Source of the DNA: a virus
Length of the DNA: 31,165 bases
Reading direction: 5' to 3' (one strand)
Virus record (IMG/VR): IMGVR_UViG_3300033143_000258
Location: 1 to 31,165 of that record
In this document: in pieces, positions 8,387 to 17,600 of the stretch
Layout: each line of letters starts with the position of its first letter
Position numbering within the stretch: the first letter of the stretch is position 1
Position numbers and translations under genes: made by a program
Notes under the pieces: model-generated
Seen by the model: the letters and a program-made list of their open reading frames with translations, nothing else
The model's database searches: none
Told to the model about the DNA's origin: nothing

Positions 8387-9331
8387 ATGAGTGGACATAA
8401 TACAGGTAATACTACTGCCTTTATCGAGGCAGAACAGTATTCCAAATTCATCATTGAAAACTTGTCTGATGGCTTGCTACCAGACACCTTCACTCGTGAT
8501 GTGAGTGACTTTGGTAGTGGTACTACTCTTAACATTAAAACAATTGGTACTGCAACACTACAAGACGTAGCAGAAGAGCAGCCTTTAACTTACAACGCAA
8601 TTGATACTGGTACAGTAACTCTTGGCATCACTGATTATGTTGGTGACGCATGGAGTGTCTCTGACGTACTTCGTCAAGATGCTGCACAGGTAGAACAGTT
8701 GCTAGCAGAACGTGCTGTAGAATCTACACGCGCTCTTCAAGAGTACTTTGAAACGCGCTTTCTTGCAGTAGCTAATGCTGCACAGACAGATGCTGCTGCT
8801 AATAACATCAATGGCTTTGCTCATCGTATCGCTTCCGGCGAAACTGATGATGTTGTAAGTCTAGAGCATTTCCTACAGGCAAAACTAGCTGCTGATAAAG
8901 CTAACGTACCATCTAATGGTCGTATCTTTATTGTAGATCCTATTGTAGAGGCAACTCTTAATGGTCTATATGCTAGTGCTGGCGTATCTTACAACCCAAT
9001 GTTTGAAGGTATTATCAATGAAGGTTTCGCAAGAGATCATCGTTTTGTACGTAATATCTTTGGTTGGGATGTTTACACTTCTAACTTCTTGCCTACTGGC
9101 ACCTTCGGTGATGGTACAGAGACAGTTACAGGCGTAGCTAATATTGGTATGTGTATTGCTAGTGACCAAACTAAACCGATTATGCGAGCATGGCGACAGA
9201 TGCCTAAGGCTGAGACTAATCGTAATTTTAATTTGAAGCGTGATGAGTTTGATGTGACTAGTCGTCTGGGCCTTGGTGCTCAACGAGAGGATACTCTTTT
9301 CTCTATTATCACTTCTGCTACAGTATACTAA
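8387..9331 (+). CDS. Major capsid protein (314 aa)
   Basis: Main shell protein, expected to adopt the HK97 fold. It has an N-terminal arm (about 1-45), an E-loop-like beta region around GTTLNIKTIGTATLQDVAEE, the long spine helix near residues 95-125 (AERAVESTRALQEYFETRFLAVA) and a beta-rich C-terminal half. Length fits the roughly 310-350-residue capsids of T7-like and SIO1-like phages. AGGAG six bases before ATG 8387 is among the best Shine-Dalgarno sites in the operon, as expected for the most abundant virion protein. It lies between the scaffold and a probable accessory head protein. Confidence 0.9.
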   Translation: MSGHNTGNTTAFIEAEQYSKFIIENLSDGLLPDTFTRDVSDFGSGTTLNIKTIGTATLQDVAEEQPLTYNAIDTGTVTLGITDYVGDAWSVSDVLRQDAAQVEQLLAERAVESTRALQEYFETRFLAVANAAQTDAAANNINGFAHRIASGETDDVVSLEHFLQAKLAADKANVPSNGRIFIVDPIVEATLNGLYASAGVSYNPMFEGIINEGFARDHRFVRNIFGWDVYTSNFLPTGTFGDGTETVTGVANIGMCIASDQTKPIMRAWRQMPKAETNRNFNLKRDEFDVTSRLGLGAQREDTLFSIITSATVY

Positions 9332-9343
9332 GGAGTATAACTA

Positions 9344-9925
9344 ATGGCATATGAAAGTAATTGGGCAAGTACAACTGATGTTGTCCGTAATCATTATGGT
9401 GAACGTAAGGTAGATTCTGGTTTTGGTGGACAGGTTACCACTTCAGGACTGGAAAAAACTGAATCTTACACACTGAATCTAGCAGACATTATCACTGGTG
9501 CTCCTGCTACCTCTAATATTCTACTTAATCCAGCGACAGGTGAGATGGAATCTTTGATTCCTGCATACTCTAAAATTCTGTCAGCACGTGTTGAGGTTAT
9601 CGATGCTATCACCACTCTTGGTGGTACAGCAGCAACAGGAGCCTCTCTACAAGTAGGCTTGGATAAGTACAGTGACGGCACTGTAATTGATGCAGATGGC
9701 CTGATTGATGCTACTGATGGCGCTCTAACTATCACAGCTAATGACATTGTAGAGCCTCGCGGTTCTATGTTAATTGGCTCTAATGCCGCTCTAGTGCCTA
9801 ATGTAAGTGTGGGCGCGGATGCTGCTCAGGTGTATGTTGCTCTAGTTATCGATAATATTACAGCTATGACATCTATCTCTGGTAAAGTGCGTATTCTTAT
9901 CGAGTACATTAACGAAGGTAGTTAA
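9344..9925 (+). CDS. Probable minor head / decoration protein (193 aa)
   Basis: Directly follows the capsid gene with its own strong AAGGAG site. After a short N-terminal arm it is nearly all predicted beta strand, with an acidic, Ala/Gly/Thr-rich composition (for example SLQVGLDKYSDGTVIDADGL). Such proteins in this position in SIO1- and VpV262-like phages are virion components, probably bound to the capsid. No catalytic motif is seen. It could instead be a head-completion or minor capsid protein. A strong stem-loop follows nine bases after the stop codon, so it is probably co-expressed with the capsid protein. Confidence 0.65.
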   Translation: MAYESNWASTTDVVRNHYGERKVDSGFGGQVTTSGLEKTESYTLNLADIITGAPATSNILLNPATGEMESLIPAYSKILSARVEVIDAITTLGGTAATGASLQVGLDKYSDGTVIDADGLIDATDGALTITANDIVEPRGSMLIGSNAALVPNVSVGADAAQVYVALVIDNITAMTSISGKVRILIEYINEGS

Positions 9926-9929
9926 CCTT

Positions 9930-9963
9930 AAGGAGAGAGGGGGCAACCCCTCTCTTACATTCT
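9930..9963 (+). promoter_or_regulatory. Strong GNRA-capped stem-loop between Shine-Dalgarno and start codon
   Basis: AGAGAGGGG (9934-9942) pairs perfectly with CCCCTCTCT (9947-9955) around a GCAA tetraloop, a very stable RNA hairpin. It has no following U-run, so it is a poor intrinsic terminator. AAGG at 9930-9933 abuts its 5' foot, and exactly eight bases separate its 3' foot from ATG 9964. Unfolded, that Shine-Dalgarno is about 30 bases from the start; folded, the spacing becomes ideal. The ATG has no other ribosome-binding site. It may also mark the 3' end of capsid messages, as the terminator after T7 gene 10 does. Confidence 0.6.
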
Positions 9964-10515
9964 ATGACGATAGAACATAAAAATATACCTGATGTAAACT
10001 TACACGAACCTAAGGGCGTAGCAAGCGCTAATGCTAATGATGTTTACATAGCAGATGGTTTAGGTAGTGGTACATGGCTACCTCCTCATGTACATGGTGG
10101 ACAGGTCTTTACTAATATGAGCACACCTTACATATTAGCAGCCACTACTAGTTACCAGAAAGTTGAACCCATAATTACATCTACTGGAGCACATCACTTT
10201 ACTGTAACAAATGGTCGCTTAACTTATACTGGCACAGAATCTGTCAGAGCACATATGGTGTTTGACTGCTCTCTTGATCAATCATCAGGAGGGGCACGCG
10301 ATGTCACGCTAGCCTGGGTAAAGAATGGAGTGAGTGCTTCACCTGAAACAGAGTCTGTTCGTACATCCTCGTCGGGAGACAAAGGCAATGTAGCTATACA
10401 CTTTGATGAGCTATTATCTACAGGCGATTATTTTGAAATATGGGGTAAAATAAGTACAGCAGCAGATGTTAATATTTACCACTATTATATGTTTATTATG
10501 GGCATGCCAGAGTAA
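9964..10515 (+). CDS. Probable virion protein of the 'NLHEPKGVASA' type (183 aa)
   Basis: The N-terminus reads NIPDVNLHEPKGVASANAND, followed by a G-rich turn and GTWLPP. This opening recurs in many phage virion-associated proteins with a short head- or tail-binding segment. Residues about 65-180 are predicted beta, resembling a compact jelly-roll or C1q-like domain (VTNGRLTYTGTESVRAHMVF and onward). It could be a head fibre or decoration protein; the sequence does not settle which. Translation probably depends on the stem-loop just upstream. It ends in a TAATG overlap with the adaptor gene. Confidence 0.6.
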   Translation: MTIEHKNIPDVNLHEPKGVASANANDVYIADGLGSGTWLPPHVHGGQVFTNMSTPYILAATTSYQKVEPIITSTGAHHFTVTNGRLTYTGTESVRAHMVFDCSLDQSSGGARDVTLAWVKNGVSASPETESVRTSSSGDKGNVAIHFDELLSTGDYFEIWGKISTAADVNIYHYYMFIMGMPE

Positions 10516-11264
10516 TGGCTAAATTAACCCTTCTTGAGATTGTACAAGATATCTTAAATGATATGGACAGTGATGAAGTCAATTCCATATCGGATACAGT
10601 AGAAGCTACCCAAGTAGCACAAGTAGTAAAAACTACATATGAAGAGATTGTCAATGATAGGCGCTGGCCTACAGCCAAGGCTATAGTACAACTGACAGCT
10701 AGTGGTAGCCACTCTTACCCTTCACATATGTCTATAAGTGATGATGTACAAGAGCTTCGCTGGGTTAAGTATAACAAACGTAAGAGTACTGATACAAAAG
10801 ACAAGTTTGAAGATGTCACTTACAGTGATCCTGATGACTTCATCAACCTAATTAATCAGCGTGATAGCTCTGCTACTAATGTAGACAGTATTACTGATTA
10901 TGATGGCACTGTTGTTTATATATTAAATAACGTAGCTCCTACATACTATACATCATTTGATGATGAGAAGTTAGTATTTGATTCATACGATAGTGCTGTA
11001 GACAGTACATTACAAGCATCTAAGACACAAGTGAGTGTTTACAAAGAGCCTGTATTTACTCTTAGTGATTCTTTCGTACCAGATCTACCAGCTAAGGCTT
11101 TTCCTTATCTGTTAGCAGAGGCTAAGTCTGTAGCCTTTAATGCTATCAAACAGGTTGCTAATCCTAAAGAAGAGCAGCGTAGTCGTAGACAACGTACCTA
11201 CCTATCCAGAGATAAGTGGCGCACTAATGGTGGTATTAAGAAGGTAAATTATGGCAGAAATTAA
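10515..11264 (+). CDS. Head-tail adaptor, tail tubular protein A-like (249 aa)
   Basis: Equivalent to T7 gp11, the ring that joins portal to nozzle. The N-terminal helical pattern LTLLEIVQDILNDMDSDEVN, then TYEEIVNDRRWPTAK, is typical of this family. A beta-rich middle follows, and a C-terminal helix (PAKAFPYLLAEAKSVAFNAI) leads to a basic tail. Position between head genes and the gp12-like nozzle gene matches T7 order. The start overlaps the previous stop as TAATG. The next small gene begins 14 bases before this one ends. Confidence 0.85.
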   Translation: MAKLTLLEIVQDILNDMDSDEVNSISDTVEATQVAQVVKTTYEEIVNDRRWPTAKAIVQLTASGSHSYPSHMSISDDVQELRWVKYNKRKSTDTKDKFEDVTYSDPDDFINLINQRDSSATNVDSITDYDGTVVYILNNVAPTYYTSFDDEKLVFDSYDSAVDSTLQASKTQVSVYKEPVFTLSDSFVPDLPAKAFPYLLAEAKSVAFNAIKQVANPKEEQRSRRQRTYLSRDKWRTNGGIKKVNYGRN

Positions 11265-11469
11265 AGACAAAACAGTATATAAATATGAAAATTTAAAGGT
11301 GCGTAATGTGGGTAACACTTCTCTTTATGAAGTGTATTTCTCTAATGGCGGTAACATTCCCTCTAATATGGAAGGTGCCTTCACTTCAATAGCTGCTGCC
11401 GAAGGCGCTATTAGCCTTTATATATCAGAAAAGAGTAGACCTAAACGTGCCTATAGAAAAAGGTCATAA
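11251..11469 (+). CDS. Small hypothetical protein between adaptor and nozzle (72 aa)
   Basis: ATG 11251 overlaps the adaptor gene by 14 bases and the stop lies within the nozzle gene, so both neighbours are coupled to it. The protein starts with a beta-like segment (TVYKYENLKVRNVGNTSLYEVYF), has an Ala-rich helix and ends in a very basic tail (SRPKRAYRKRS). A small gene here is frequent in SIO1-like genomes. I recognise no family; it could be a minor tail-assembly protein. Confidence 0.6.
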   Translation: MAEIKDKTVYKYENLKVRNVGNTSLYEVYFSNGGNIPSNMEGAFTSIAAAEGAISLYISEKSRPKRAYRKRS

Positions 11470-13912
11470 ACCTTATAATACCTTTGTTAAGGGAATAGTT
11501 ACAGAGGCATCACCTCTGACATTTCCAGAAAATGCCTCTATTGATGAGCAGAACTTTGTTCTTAATCGTGATGGTAGCAGAGAGCGTCGTCTAGGTATTG
11601 ATTATGAGAATGATTATGTATTAGTAGACACTCTTCATGCAGCATCTTCTTTTGATACAATGGCACTGAGTACCTACAAATGGAGTAATGTCTCTGGCAA
11701 TGCACAGAGTGTTATAACTGTTGTACAAATAGGTACAGCTCTGTGGTTTATGGACGCTACACAAGACTCTATGTCAGCAAATCTGTTAGCCAATGAGCCA
11801 TTAGTTGTAGGAGCTAATGGCACAAGGGCATACTCATTCGCAGCAATAGGAGGTGTCTTAGTAGTAGTTACTGGAGAGGATCTGCCAGTATATATAACAT
11901 ATGATGGTAGTGATTTTATACAATCAGATGTTAATATTAAAATTAGAGACTTTTTTGGAGTTGATGACAGTTTAGAATTATCAGAGATCCCCTCAACTTT
12001 GACTACTGCTCATAACTATAATCTCTTTAATCAGGGATGGTATAGTAATAAGATAACAGCTTATGAGGCAGCATTACCAGGAACTTATCCTGCTAATAAT
12101 CATATATGGCATGTGGCAAAGGATGCTAGTGATAACTTTACCCCCACCACTATTGCCAAGATTGATTTCGGAACAACTCCTGCTCCTAGAGGCAGGATTG
12201 TAATAGATGCATTTAAGCGTGGAGAGTCTAGAGCTGTCCAGGCGGCAGTGGTTACAGCTGCTCCTGTAACTTATACAATAACTAACACTTCCTACCCTCC
12301 TGTTGTTATAGCATTAGGACACGCAGATGTTATCAACGTTAAAGTAACAGTACACTCAGAAAATGAAAATGGTCTTAGTAAAATTGCACCACTATCTTCT
12401 AAAAAGTATAGTGTACTGTCAGGATCTCCTTCAGCAGTAAGTATACTCCAGAACGCCCTTATAGGACACGGAGAGAATTTCATTAAATTTGTAATCACTT
12501 ATAATGAAAAGGTCTCTGTATTATTACCATTACCTGCAGAAGAAGAGACTGGGAACATATCTGCAGCCACTTCTTATAATGGAAGGATGTGGTATTCTGG
12601 AATAAGTAGTGATATTACTAATGAAGATAGTAAATCACCTGATTATAATGGATACGTGTTCTTCAGTAAGTTATATGAACGTGAAGGGGACTTAGGAATA
12701 TGTTACCAGGAAGCCGATCCTACAGCAGAGCTGGTGTCGGATCTAATAGACACTGATGGTGGTTATCTAGTTATACCGGACGCTCACACAATAAAAAAAC
12801 TTGTTGTAACAGGTAAACATTTGGTAGTATTTGCAGAAAACGGTGTTTGGCAAATATTTGGAGGGGAAGAGGGCTTCAAGGCTACTAGTTTTCAAGTGTA
12901 TAAAGTAACTGATGTTGGTATTGATAGTGCTGCTTCAGTGGTAGAGGTAGAGGGGAGTATCTTATACTGGGCAAAAGGCGGTATATATAAAATATCCCCC
13001 GACCCCGTCACAAATGCATTTGTGACAGAATCCTTAACTTTTAATACTATAGACACCCTATATGATGGAATAAGTTCCGTTGCCAAGGCTAATGCTACTG
13101 GTATCTATGACACAGCTAGTAAAAAAGTTAAGTGGTTGTATGGTACAGAGGCAGCCTACGATGGTATAATATTACGTAATAAGTATAATACTGAATTAGT
13201 ATTAGATGTTCTATTAGGAGCTTTCTACAAAAATGAAATAGTCTCTGCAAATACAGACTCTCCGTTTACGGCAGGATATGTAAGTGTTGCAGACTTTAGC
13301 AATGAGATTGCTGATGATATTGTATTGGTAGGAGCAGATGTTGTACAGGTCGGTGGTGTAGACGTTGTTGTAGCTAATACAGCTCCTGGGATAAGTACCA
13401 CTAGTGCTAGATATCTAGTAATTAAACCTACTACTGGTAGTAATTATACTTTCACACTAGGTGATTATACCAATACTGATTATAAAGATTGGAACACTGT
13501 TAGTGGTAATTACTTTGATTCTTACTTGTATACAGGACATGATTTGTTCGAGACAGCGAGTAAAGACAAATCCTCACCGTATATACACTTCTATTTTAAT
13601 AGAACTGAAACAGGCTTCGATTCAAACTTAGATGCCATCAATTCATCATCTTGTGTAGTTCAAGCACAGTGGGAATGGTCTGATAGTATTAACTCAGGTA
13701 GATGGTCAACGCCTTTTCAGGCATATAGATTGAAAAGACAGTATATACCTTCTGGCAGTTCTGATATATTTGATTATGGGCACAGTGTTATTACAACTAA
13801 GAGCAAGTTAAGGGGTAGAGGAAAGTCATTGTCCTTGTATATACAATCAGAAGACGGAAAGGCTATGCATTTACTAGGATGGGGGATTGATATTGGAAGA
13901 GCTACAAGCTAA
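11447..13912 (+). CDS. Tail nozzle, tail tubular protein B-like (821 aa)
   Basis: Equivalent to T7 gp12, the hexameric nozzle of the short tail. The N-terminus (YNTFVKGIVTEASPLTFPEN, then the region ending NRDGSRERRLGIDYE) is diagnostic of this family. It is followed by long beta-rich regions expected for a beta-propeller-like assembly, including WYSGISSDI near residue 385 and VFAENGVWQIFGGE near residue 467. Start is GTG at 11447, overlapping the previous gene by 23 bases; the Shine-Dalgarno is weak, so translational coupling is likely. Length is close to T7 gp12. Confidence 0.88.
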   Translation: MPIEKGHKPYNTFVKGIVTEASPLTFPENASIDEQNFVLNRDGSRERRLGIDYENDYVLVDTLHAASSFDTMALSTYKWSNVSGNAQSVITVVQIGTALWFMDATQDSMSANLLANEPLVVGANGTRAYSFAAIGGVLVVVTGEDLPVYITYDGSDFIQSDVNIKIRDFFGVDDSLELSEIPSTLTTAHNYNLFNQGWYSNKITAYEAALPGTYPANNHIWHVAKDASDNFTPTTIAKIDFGTTPAPRGRIVIDAFKRGESRAVQAAVVTAAPVTYTITNTSYPPVVIALGHADVINVKVTVHSENENGLSKIAPLSSKKYSVLSGSPSAVSILQNALIGHGENFIKFVITYNEKVSVLLPLPAEEETGNISAATSYNGRMWYSGISSDITNEDSKSPDYNGYVFFSKLYEREGDLGICYQEADPTAELVSDLIDTDGGYLVIPDAHTIKKLVVTGKHLVVFAENGVWQIFGGEEGFKATSFQVYKVTDVGIDSAASVVEVEGSILYWAKGGIYKISPDPVTNAFVTESLTFNTIDTLYDGISSVAKANATGIYDTASKKVKWLYGTEAAYDGIILRNKYNTELVLDVLLGAFYKNEIVSANTDSPFTAGYVSVADFSNEIADDIVLVGADVVQVGGVDVVVANTAPGISTTSARYLVIKPTTGSNYTFTLGDYTNTDYKDWNTVSGNYFDSYLYTGHDLFETASKDKSSPYIHFYFNRTETGFDSNLDAINSSSCVVQAQWEWSDSINSGRWSTPFQAYRLKRQYIPSGSSDIFDYGHSVITTKSKLRGRGKSLSLYIQSEDGKAMHLLGWGIDIGRATS

Positions 13913-14204
13913 ACATCCTCTTGTTTATAGAGATGCCACAATAGACATTTATATGGAACAGCACAGTATAGGAAATATTATACATTGCATTTCTAAAAAG
14001 TGGGACAAGTCTGTGGCACAGCATCTACATGGGGTACTAGATTTGGTAATAGAGCAGTACAATATAGAGAAGTTATATTGTATGGTGTTACCTGAAGATG
14101 TTGTACTATACAAGTTTGCAGAGATGTACGGGTTTGTAGATGAGCATATATTTGTTGAGGACAGTGATGGAAATAATAGGAGGCTCATGCAATGTTTGAT
14201 TTAG
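13887..14204 (+). CDS. Small GNAT-like protein in the gp13 position (105 aa)
   Basis: I use TTG 13887 because AGGA at 13876-13879 lies seven bases upstream. The C-terminal half (IEKLYCMVLPEDVVLYKFAEMYGFVDEHIF) resembles the final strand-helix-strand of GNAT acetyltransferases, where a helix precedes a Y/L-GF motif. The family's acetyl-CoA loop (Q/R-x-x-G-x-G/A) is not visible, so an active enzyme is doubtful. In T7-like phages a small internal-protein-A gene (gp13) sits here between gp12 and gp14, and this gene has the matching place. It overlaps the nozzle gene by 26 bases and the next gene by 13. Confidence 0.6.
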   Translation: MILEELQAKHPLVYRDATIDIYMEQHSIGNIIHCISKKWDKSVAQHLHGVLDLVIEQYNIEKLYCMVLPEDVVLYKFAEMYGFVDEHIFVEDSDGNNRRLMQCLI

Positions 14205-14665
14205 AAAATCAATCTATGAAATGTGATCCCGTAACTCTGGGTGCTGTAGGAGTTGGGCTAACATTAATAGGAGGGCTTGAGAGCAATCGCCTACAACGTA
14301 AATCCGTGAGTGAGCAGAGAGAGGGCAGGCGACTGCAGAAGAAGCAATCTGATATAAAGGCCGCCAGGACTCGTGCTGCCACTATACGAGAGGGCCGTAT
14401 TAAAAGAGCACAAATACTAGCATCCGCCACAACACAAGGTGCTGGTGGAAGTTCTGGTGTTGCTGGTGGTGTAGGATCTTTACAGACACAAGTAGCTACA
14501 CAGGTTGGCGGTACTTTTCAAGCACAGGCAATGGGGGCTGATATCTCTTCACATCTTGAAGCTGCTGCCTCCGCACAGAGCGGTGCTGCTACAGCACAGG
14601 CTGTTAGTAGTATTGGCAGTACTATCTTTTCTAATTCAGAACGTATAAGTAGTATATTTAAATGA
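14192..14665 (+). CDS. Internal virion protein, gp14-like (157 aa)
   Basis: Probable ejected core protein that helps DNA cross the cell envelope. After a short polar start there is a Gly-rich hydrophobic segment at about 13-28 (VTLGAVGVGLTLIGGL). A basic coiled-coil helix follows (RLQRKSVSEQREGRRLQKKQ), then an Ala/Gln/Gly/Ser-rich tail. This hydrophobic-then-coiled-then-low-complexity layout, ahead of two very large internal proteins, is that of T7 gp14 and its relatives. An alternative start at ATG 14219 would remove nine residues. It ends in an ATGA overlap with the next gene. Confidence 0.75.
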   Translation: MFDLENQSMKCDPVTLGAVGVGLTLIGGLESNRLQRKSVSEQREGRRLQKKQSDIKAARTRAATIREGRIKRAQILASATTQGAGGSSGVAGGVGSLQTQVATQVGGTFQAQAMGADISSHLEAAASAQSGAATAQAVSSIGSTIFSNSERISSIFK

Positions 14666-17600
14666 CAGACAGCAGCTTAACTCTCTTTACCGATAAGGCA
14701 ATAACTTCTGTAGATCTTGTAGCAGACAAGACACAGCCCAGATCAGAGGGCTTTAATTCTGGAGTTGCTGGACAGGTTGCACATATCAATAGTGTAATAG
14801 ATCCTGATATTCCATTATATGAACACTTCCTAAATGCCAAGAACTCTTTATCTTCTACTGATAACCAAACTGATTATATTAAAGGTGTTGTAAATTCTTA
14901 TAGAGAGTATAACAATAATATTATACGAGAGGCAGCAGGTGAAGATATTGATAATGGAGAAGACGTTCTAGAAACACTAGACATTGCTGATGAACTCTTC
15001 AACGTGAGTGGGGAACTGTTAAGTGACACTTACGGCCTAGAAGCTGCTAATGTGATGGCTGCTGGTGGCAGTTCTTTAGAAGCTGCTACACTTGAGCAGG
15101 CATTTTACACAAGGCAGATCTCTGAACTGGCTGATGGTATTGGTACGTTTGAGATGATCAAAGACTTGGGTATGATGATGTTTCCTACAGTTGGTGTAGA
15201 TTTAGCAGAACTCACTGGTGGAAATGTCCTAACGTCTTATGAAGATTTTAAAACTCTTGCTAGAAACTTCTGGAGCAAGGACAGAGAGACACGTTTACGT
15301 ATCTTTCCTAGTTTAGTTTCTGATGTATTTGATGCTTCAGAAACTTTAGGTATTGATAATAAGACTAAGGCTGTTAGTATTATAGCAACCTTGTTTGATC
15401 CTAATAGAGAGTCTCAATTAGATTTAGAGAATGTTTTAGAGAAAGCTGACTGGGCGCTTATAGCAGCCCCTTTAGTATTAGGAGTAGCTAGAACTGTTAA
15501 AGGTTTTGGTGCTATTAAGAATGTCTCTAGAGCAGGTGACAATGCTACAGCAGCATCTGCTAACAATGCTGCTATGGGAGATGGTAGCGTAGCTGATTCC
15601 TTAAAACAAGATCAGGTAGTAGCTGGGGCCAATGCTGGCCCTTTTGAGTACGAAGCCGTGCTTCCTGAAGCTACTGACGGTCTATCTAAAGAATCAATGA
15701 AGGCTGTTGATGAGACGCTTAGACAGCGTAGCAGAACACAAGTTCCTCTAGAAGAGGCTATGGCTGAGAATAACTTGCTAAAGATTGCCTCATTAACTGA
15801 AAAGGAGCAGGTGGTAGTACAAGAGAAGTTTCTATCTAACTTAGACGAGCTTAAAGAAGAGGTTTTTAGAGAGAGTGGTTACTATCTAACAGACGCTACA
15901 GTTGGTAATAAGACAGACAAAGGCTTCTCTATTAATTACTTACTTGATGGTGTAGACGCTGCTCAAGACATAGAGTATAAATGGAATGACGTAGGAGAAT
16001 TTGATTATAATGTAGCAGGCGCTATCGAAACTTATGCAGCCAGTCCTGAAGTCTGGATGAATAAGATTTTAAAAGGTAGTGTAGAAGATGCTACTATCAT
16101 AGGCTTTGCACAACATAAACTGTTAGGGCAACTACAAACTTCTGTTAAAGAAGCTCTAAGTGGAGTTAGTAGAAAAGAGCGTAAGAAGATTGACTCTATA
16201 CTGCTAGCTGGTGACGCCTGGGACGATGGTGTTGGCAAAGTGTTCAGTGTAGAGGAACTACTGGGAGGAGTTAATGTAGGCGATGAGCTTGTTAAGCTAT
16301 CTCCTAAAGGAGTTGGTTCATATTTTGCACAACGTGATGTTCTTGATGCTACACACTATTTAAAGAATATACAAGTAAGAGATGATTTAGATTTTCATGG
16401 TTGGAAAGCTGGTGATATTGGTATTGAGACAGGGCTAGGCAAAGAGGCTATTATAAAGCCTTATGCTAAAACCTCTTCCATACCTCCTGAGACATTGGCT
16501 GATTTTAAACGTAACGGTTTTACTATATTAGACACTCGTGCCAATGGTACAGTGGTGACTACTAAGGACTTAGATCTTACTAAGTTGTACGACAGTGGAT
16601 CACAGGTAGTTAAGTTACGCTCACCTACCTTGCACGGTACTCGTGAGTATGACTACGCAATAGTTAATACTACTTCTGTAAAAGAACTGCCAGCAACTGT
16701 TCTTAATAAGAAGGTTGGCTACGTTCCTAAGATCAGTGAAGATGGTTGGTTCTGGGTAAAGAAACAAGAAGGTGTTACACGTAACGGTATATCAGGAGTG
16801 CCTAAAACTAGTACTATGAGAGCTTTTGATAGTATGAGAGATGCTCAGAAATACTCTGATGAATTAAACTTAACTGCTAAAGAGGGTGTTAAGTACGAGC
16901 CTAAAAAGGATAGAGATCTAACTATATCAGAAAGAAATGATGAAATTATATCTGAGGCTGGGGGATTATGGACTGGCAGCAGATCTTCAAGAGAGATTAA
17001 GTTTGGCCTAGGAGAGGGTACAGAACTTAAACGTATTTCAGCTTACGATGCTATGCAGAGAAACTTGCAACATATATCTACACAAAGTCCTATGAACGAA
17101 TGGCGTATGGGTATGATTCAGAGGTGGTCTAATACTGCTAAGAAGTATATGTTAAATCCTGAACGTGATATGGCTAGAGGACTTGATGCTCCTATTCCTA
17201 ATGCTGCTGTAGGTAGCAAGGAAGAAGTAGCACTTAATGCTAGTAGAGAATGGATCAGAGATCAATTAAGAATTCCTACTGAAGCAGAGCAGCGTTGGAA
17301 TAATGCTACTGGTAGACTTGGGGAATGGATGGAAGGTAAACCTGTATTGGATACCTCTGTAGGTTCTATTAACCTACGTAGAGGCTTGATGCACATATCT
17401 TCTAAAGACCCTTACTCAGCTATGCGAGGAGCAGCGTTTCACACACTACTAGGATGGTTCAATCCAGCACAGCTATTCGTACAAGCACAGGGTGCTAGTA
17501 TAGCATTTGCTTTAGATCCTTTAGCAGCTCCTGCTAGAGTTGCTAAATACACTGCTGTAAGAGCAGCTTACCATGTTAGACGCAACCCTTCTGCTGTTGC

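Noticed and set aside
9934-9955. Classic intrinsic terminator after the head genes
   Set aside because: The stem is strong but there is no U-run after it. I list it as a regulatory stem-loop, with termination or processing as a secondary possibility.
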